DNA of 64,000 nucleotides, from NCBI GenBank assembly GCA_011523635.1, contig WTGI01000084.1:51154-115153 (forward strand), in the 5' to 3' direction. The notes under the pieces were generated by a model. That model saw only the letters and a program-made list of their open reading frames with translations, made no database searches and had not been told where the DNA came from. The translations under genes were made by a program, and so were the position numbers. Positions within the stretch are counted from its first letter, which is position 1, and every line of letters starts with the position of its first letter. The stretch comes from Acidimicrobiia bacterium. GTDB lineage: Bacteria > Actinomycetota > Acidimicrobiia > Spongiisociales > Spongiisociaceae. This document shows, piece after piece, positions 60,328 to 64,000 of the stretch.

Positions 60328-61671
60328 TCAGGCCTCCTCGCTGTCGGTAGGGGTTCGGGTGGTGGTCGGGTCGAATCGCATGGCGGCCGCCATCCGGTGG
60401 GCGTCCAGACCCTCGGCGGCGGCGAGTTCCTCGATGACCGGGCGGATGGCGGCCAGGCCTTCCCTGGTCAGCGTCTGGACCTGCCTCCACGATCCGAAGT
60501 CGTCCACGCCCAGAGGTCCGTGGGATCTGGCCAATCCTCCGGTGGGGAGAACGTGGTTGGCGCCGGTGGCATAGTCGCCCGCGGACTCCGGTGACCACCG
60601 GCCCACGTAGACCGACCCGGCATTGACGACTCCGGCGGCGGTTCCCGGCGCGTCGGCGGTGAGCACCGAGACGTGCTCGGCCGCGTACTCGTTGGCGAAG
60701 CCCACCGCATCGTGGATGGTATCGGCTATGAGGATCCATCCGTGGTCGGCCAGGGCGGTCCCGAGAATGTCCCGTCGGGGGAGTAGGGGTAGCAGGCGGG
60801 CGATCTCGGTCTCCACCCGGGCCGCCAGCCCTGGGTCGGTGGTGACCAGGACGGCCGGCGAGTCGGGACCGTGCTCGGCCTGGCAGAGGAGGTCGATGGC
60901 GACGAGGCGAGGGTCGGCGGTGTGGTCGGCCACCACCAGGACCTCGCTCGGACCGGCCGGCAGGTCGATGGCGCAGGCGCCGAACACCTCGAGCTTGGCG
61001 GCGGTCACCCAGGCGTTGCCCGGCCCCACGATCTTGTCCACGGAGGGGATGCTCTCGGTGCCGTAGGCGAGGGCGGCGATGGCCTGGGCGCCGCCCATGG
61101 CGTACACCTCCTCCACGCCCAGCAGCCCGGCCGCCGCCAGCAGGGTGGGGTCGATCCGCCCGTTCCCGTCGCAGGGGGTCGCCACCGCGATCTCGCCGAC
61201 TCCGGCCACCTGGCCCGGGACCACGGTCATGACCAGGCTGGACGGGTAGCCGGCCTTGCCGCCGGGCACGTACGCCCCCACCCGCCGGAGCGGGGACCAG
61301 TGGCGGTCGATCCGCACGCCGGGCGCGGTCTCGTGCGAGCTGGCGGAGGGCTTCTGCGTTTCATGGTGCCGGCGTACCGCGTCGATGGCCTGTTCGAGCG
61401 CCTTGCGAACGCTGGGCTCGGCATTGTCGAGGGCTTGGGAGATCTCGGCCGGCGTCACCCGGGGATCAGGACGCCCGCCGCCGTAGGAGGCGCCGGCCTC
61501 CGCCAGCGCCCGGTCACCGTCCCGGCGGATCATCCTGCAGATGGAGGCTACGGCCCGGCGAACCTCGGGGTCGGGCACAGCCGTCCGGTCGAGTATCTGC
61601 CGCCGGGCACAGGCCTCGAGACCGGACAGCCGGCGCACCCTCAGCAGGCGGGAGGAGCCGGGAGGGCTCAC
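60328..61671 (-). CDS. hisD: Histidinol dehydrogenase
   Basis: 447 residues catalysing the last two oxidations to histidine. Signature VGPGNAWVTAAK followed by AIDLPAGPSEVLVVAD, then CQAEHGPDS with zinc-ligand His. The GTG start overlaps the hisG stop (GTGA). The start codon and N-terminal 20 residues are less conserved. Confidence 0.95.
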   Translation of the reverse strand: MSPPGSSRLLRVRRLSGLEACARRQILDRTAVPDPEVRRAVASICRMIRRDGDRALAEAGASYGGGRPDPRVTPAEISQALDNAEPSVRKALEQAIDAVRRHHETQKPSASSHETAPGVRIDRHWSPLRRVGAYVPGGKAGYPSSLVMTVVPGQVAGVGEIAVATPCDGNGRIDPTLLAAAGLLGVEEVYAMGGAQAIAALAYGTESIPSVDKIVGPGNAWVTAAKLEVFGACAIDLPAGPSEVLVVADHTADPRLVAIDLLCQAEHGPDSPAVLVTTDPGLAARVETEIARLLPLLPRRDILGTALADHGWILIADTIHDAVGFANEYAAEHVSVLTADAPGTAAGVVNAGSVYVGRWSPESAGDYATGANHVLPTGGLARSHGPLGVDDFGSWRQVQTLTREGLAAIRPVIEELAAAEGLDAHRMAAAMRFDPTTTRTPTDSEEA

Positions 61672-62561
61672 GGGATCAGCTGCCCGATCGGCAGGACCAG
61701 GATGTCCTGTCCCCCCGCCTCCTTGAGGCGGGGCAGCAGGTTCCAGACCTCGTCGCGACCCACCACCGAGTGGATCGACACCATGCCGTCCTCGGCCAGC
61801 GGGATGATGGTGGGCGCCTCGAGGCCCGGAATCAGGGCTGTGATCCGCTCGGTCGTCTCGAGGGGGGCGTTGAGCAACAGGTACCGCTTCTTCCTCCCGG
61901 CCAGCACCGCCTCGATCGCGGTCACCACCCTCTCGATCTCGGGTTGGTGCCTATCGGGGTCCAAGCTGCCCGACCCGTTGGCGCCGATGAGTACCGCCTC
62001 GCTCTGCATGATGGTCGCAACCGGCCGGAGCCCGTTGATGAGCATGGTGCTTCCCGTGGACACCAGGTCGGCCACGGCGCTGGCGAACCCCAGCTTGGGA
62101 GCAACCTCGACGGAACCGCGGAGCCTTTTCACGAGTACCCGGCTCCCGAGTCTCGAGAAGTACCTCCGGGTCAGGTTCGGGTGTGAGGTGGCAACCGCCA
62201 TCCGGTCGCCGAAGTCCTCCGGTTCCCGTACCGGGGAATCGACCGGGACCGCCACGGTCAGAGCGCACCGGCCGTAGCCGAGCGTCAGCAGGGTGGCCAC
62301 GTGTTCGGCCCCGTTCCCGCGCCCCAGTTCCTCGAGCAGGTCGAGTCCGGTCACGCCCAGGTCTGCCACGCCGGTCTCGACCAGATCCACCACGTCCTCG
62401 GCCCGTACGAAGAGGAGCTCGATGTCGGCGTTGCGTACCCTCACCGACAGCACCCGTTCGCTCTGCTCGAACGACAGGCCCGCCTCCCGGAGGAGGGCGA
62501 TGGTGGGCTCCCGGAGCCGGCCCTTGTTGGGAACCGCCACCCGGAGCGGTCTACCGGGCAT
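61668..62561 (-). CDS. hisG: ATP phosphoribosyltransferase, long form
   Basis: 297 residues; first committed step of histidine synthesis. N-terminal VPNKGRLREPTIALLREAGL, the PRPP-loop region VADLVSTGSTMLINGLRP, and a C-terminal ACT-like regulatory part (ERITALIPGLEAPTIIPLAEDGMVSIHSVV) typical of the histidine-inhibited long form that needs no HisZ. ATG 62561 overlaps the regulator gene by 11 bases. Confidence 0.95.
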   Translation of the reverse strand: MPGRPLRVAVPNKGRLREPTIALLREAGLSFEQSERVLSVRVRNADIELLFVRAEDVVDLVETGVADLGVTGLDLLEELGRGNGAEHVATLLTLGYGRCALTVAVPVDSPVREPEDFGDRMAVATSHPNLTRRYFSRLGSRVLVKRLRGSVEVAPKLGFASAVADLVSTGSTMLINGLRPVATIMQSEAVLIGANGSGSLDPDRHQPEIERVVTAIEAVLAGRKKRYLLLNAPLETTERITALIPGLEAPTIIPLAEDGMVSIHSVVGRDEVWNLLPRLKEAGGQDILVLPIGQLIP

Positions 62562-62865
62562 CTTGGCCGGACCTGTCAAGTCGGTCGAGGGCGATGCGGT
62601 ACCCACCCGTCCCGAAACGGCGCCATTCGTTGACCCGGCCCACGGTGGTGACGGACGCGCCGGTCTGCTCGGATACCTGCCGGTAGGGGAGGCCGGACTC
62701 GAGCAGCGTGGCAACTTCCCACCGGCTCGACAGCCCCTCGATCTCGGTGCGGGTGCAGAGGTCGCGCAGGAAGAGCGCCATCTCGTCCAACGTCTCGAGG
62801 CTGAGCAGGGCGCGGCAGAGGGCGTCGGAGTCGGGGGTTCTCCAGTTGCGATCAGGCATGTTCAT
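62551..62865 (-). CDS. YerC/YecD family TrpR-related transcriptional regulator
   Basis: 104 residues, all helical. The segment LSSRWEVATLLESGLPYRQVSEQTGASVTTVGRVNEW is the TrpR-superfamily helix-turn-helix, with SSRWEVATLLESG preceding it as in YerC/YecD proteins. TrpR itself represses tryptophan genes with Trp as co-repressor; ligands of the YerC group are poorly defined. Placed first in the his operon and overlapping hisG, it is likely an amino-acid-responsive autoregulator of that operon. An operator-like palindrome lies upstream. Confidence 0.9.
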   Translation of the reverse strand: MNMPDRNWRTPDSDALCRALLSLETLDEMALFLRDLCTRTEIEGLSSRWEVATLLESGLPYRQVSEQTGASVTTVGRVNEWRRFGTGGYRIALDRLDRSGQDAR

Positions 62866-62915
62866 GGGGTGCTACTCCAATAAGGACCGGCTCGGCGCAG
62901 GTCCAAGAGTCCGGG

Positions 62916-62949
62916 ATCATAACACATTAATGTACTAGTGTGCTAATAC
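62916..62949 (-). promoter_or_regulatory. Putative promoter and TrpR-like operator of the his operon
   Basis: On the minus strand TATGAT (62916-62921) is a good -10 about 50 bases before the regulator ATG. Just upstream, in the spacer/-35 region, the 18-bp site GTACTAGTGTGCTAATAC (62932-62949) matches the E. coli TrpR operator core GTACTAGTTAACTAGTAC at 14 positions, with half sites GTACTAG and GTATTAG. A palindrome ACATTAATGT lies between. Two more ACTAGT hexamers occur at 63023 and 63044. The position suits repression; binding is inferred. Confidence 0.55.
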
Positions 62950-63050
62950 ACTCGTTGAAGTGCGCCAAAGAGAGTAGGCAGCAGAATAGATATAGCTAAT
63001 TATCATCAACAAATGGCTAACAACTAGTAGCTAACGCCTAGCGACTAGTA

Positions 63051-64000
63051 TCAAGCGGCGTGGACCTGGATGGTGTGGTAGCCGGTTGCGCCGTCGGGTC
63101 GGGGCCGGCGGACCCTGGCGGTCTGGGTTTGGCCGGTGCCGTCGGTGGCTCTGACCGCGATCGTGTGGGCGCCCGGCGTGAAGTCGTGCTCCAGGTACCA
63201 CTGCCGCCAGGTGTCGATGGACAACTCCTGGGGAAGGTGCGCGTTGGTCCAGTCACCGTCGTCGACCCGCACCTGTACCCTCGAGATGCCCCGGGTCTGG
63301 GCCCATGCGACTCCGGCTATGACGTTGGTACCGGCGTTGATGTTCCCCTCTCTGGGCGTGTCGATCCGCGATTGCGTCTTGATAGGCGCCTGTTTGGCCC
63401 ATCCTCTCGGGACCCAGTAGGCGTCGAAGTCGTTCCAGCCGGTGAACTCCACCTCGGTCAGCCACTTGGTGGCGGATACGTATCCATACAGCCCGGAAAC
63501 GACCAGGCGGGCCGGGAACCCATGCTTGAGCGGGAGGGGCTCGCCGTTCATGCCTATCGCCACTAGGGCCTCTCGTCCGTCGAACACCGCGGCGGTGGGG
63601 AAGCCGACCGTGAACCGGTCGACCGACCGACCGACCAACTGGTTGCCGTCCCTGTGGACACCGGCCCTCTCGACCAGGGTCCGGAGCGGAACGCCCAGCC
63701 ATTTGGCGTTGCCCACCAGGCCCCCGCCCACCTGGTTCGACACGCAGCAGAGCGTGATGTAGCGCTCCACCAGCGGCATGGCCAGCAACTCGTCGTACGT
63801 GACGCTGAAGGGATTGTCGACCCGCCCGGTGAAGGAGAGGCTCCAGGTTCGATGGTCGACCTGGGGGACCCCGATAGCGGTGTCGATCACGTAAAACTCG
63901 TCGTTGGGCGTGATCAGCTCGGAGACGCCCTCGACTTGAGCTATCTGGGCACGAGTCGGATCCGCCACCCCCGAAACGCTCGTCCTCGTGGGGGCCTGCG
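63051..64000 (-). CDS. Sulfite-oxidase-family molybdopterin oxidoreductase, N-terminus cut by window edge
   Basis: About 316 residues of the C-terminal part are present, and the frame remains open to base 64000. Molybdopterin-domain markers: PNDEFYVIDTAIGVPQVD, the Mo-ligand Cys region TLCCVSNQVGGGLVGNAKWLGVPL, GFPARLVVSGLYGYVSATKWLTEVEF. A C-terminal immunoglobulin-like dimerisation domain follows (GVAWAQTRGISRVQVRVDDGDW, YHTIQVHA). Such enzymes often have N-terminal membrane helices, here outside the window. Substrate may be sulfite or another oxyanion/sulfoxide; unproven. It is the gene upstream of the his operon region on the same strand. Confidence 0.88.
   Translation of the reverse strand, partial: QAPTRTSVSGVADPTRAQIAQVEGVSELITPNDEFYVIDTAIGVPQVDHRTWSLSFTGRVDNPFSVTYDELLAMPLVERYITLCCVSNQVGGGLVGNAKWLGVPLRTLVERAGVHRDGNQLVGRSVDRFTVGFPTAAVFDGREALVAIGMNGEPLPLKHGFPARLVVSGLYGYVSATKWLTEVEFTGWNDFDAYWVPRGWAKQAPIKTQSRIDTPREGNINAGTNVIAGVAWAQTRGISRVQVRVDDGDWTNAHLPQELSIDTWRQWYLEHDFTPGAHTIAVRATDGTGQTQTARVRRPRPDGATGYHTIQVHAA

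Overview
The window looks like chromosomal DNA from a high-GC member of the Actinomycetota, plausibly an uncultured Acidimicrobiia-type lineage. This rests on base composition, codon usage, many GTG/TTG starts with purine-rich ribosome binding sites, Thr/Ser-rich lipoprotein linkers and large families of phosphotriesterase-like hydrolases. No rRNA or ribosomal gene is present to fix the taxonomy, so the placement is inference.

Layout. Positions 1-4.3 kb carry housekeeping genes: an SRAP-domain protein cut by the left edge, RNase P RNA, an aquaporin, trpD, and a thioredoxin-fold lipoprotein whose first active-site Cys codon is TGA with a SECIS-like hairpin just downstream. A 205-bp dispersed element with terminal inverted repeats follows (second copy at 12.1 kb). 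Positions 4.5-12.1 kb hold a large PPC-repeat lipoprotein, a cytochrome P450, an amidohydrolase, a phosphotriesterase-like hydrolase and a class III aminotransferase. Positions 12.4-13.1 kb hold a VapC-type toxin/antitoxin pair.

Positions 13.3-47.7 kb form a long accessory catabolic region. It has two complete peptide-type (Opp/Dpp) ABC importers, each with its own binding lipoprotein, and three ThDP-dependent decarboxylase/synthase-like enzymes. It also has further phosphotriesterase-like hydrolases (five intact in the window plus one remnant), two more aminotransferases, two SDR dehydrogenases, a D-aminoacylase-like amidohydrolase, a TIM-barrel sugar isomerase and several lipoproteins. The five-gene importer at 38.5-44.4 kb is followed on the same strand by ThDP enzyme - hydrolase - hydrolase - ThDP enzyme - aminotransferase. 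This suggests one uptake-and-degradation unit for an imported amino- or amide-bearing compound whose identity cannot be read from the sequence. A segmental duplication at 25.4-29.8 kb copied a PPC lipoprotein together with the 3' end of a phosphotriesterase gene.

Positions 47.9-64 kb return to core functions. There is a sensor histidine kinase and a complete System I cytochrome c maturation operon (ccmA-B-C-D-E-F-H, a TPR protein and ccmG). A second VapC-type pair and an SPFH membrane protein follow. The histidine operon is hisG-D-B-H-F-IE and lacks hisA and hisC. It is led by a YerC/TrpR-family regulator whose upstream DNA contains an 18-bp site resembling the E. coli TrpR operator. A sulfite-oxidase-family molybdoenzyme is cut by the right edge.

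Most notable: the candidate UxxC selenoprotein at 3.5-4.3 kb, the paired 205-bp elements, the TrpR-like operator ahead of the his operon, and the undefined hydrolase/ThDP/aminotransferase pathway.
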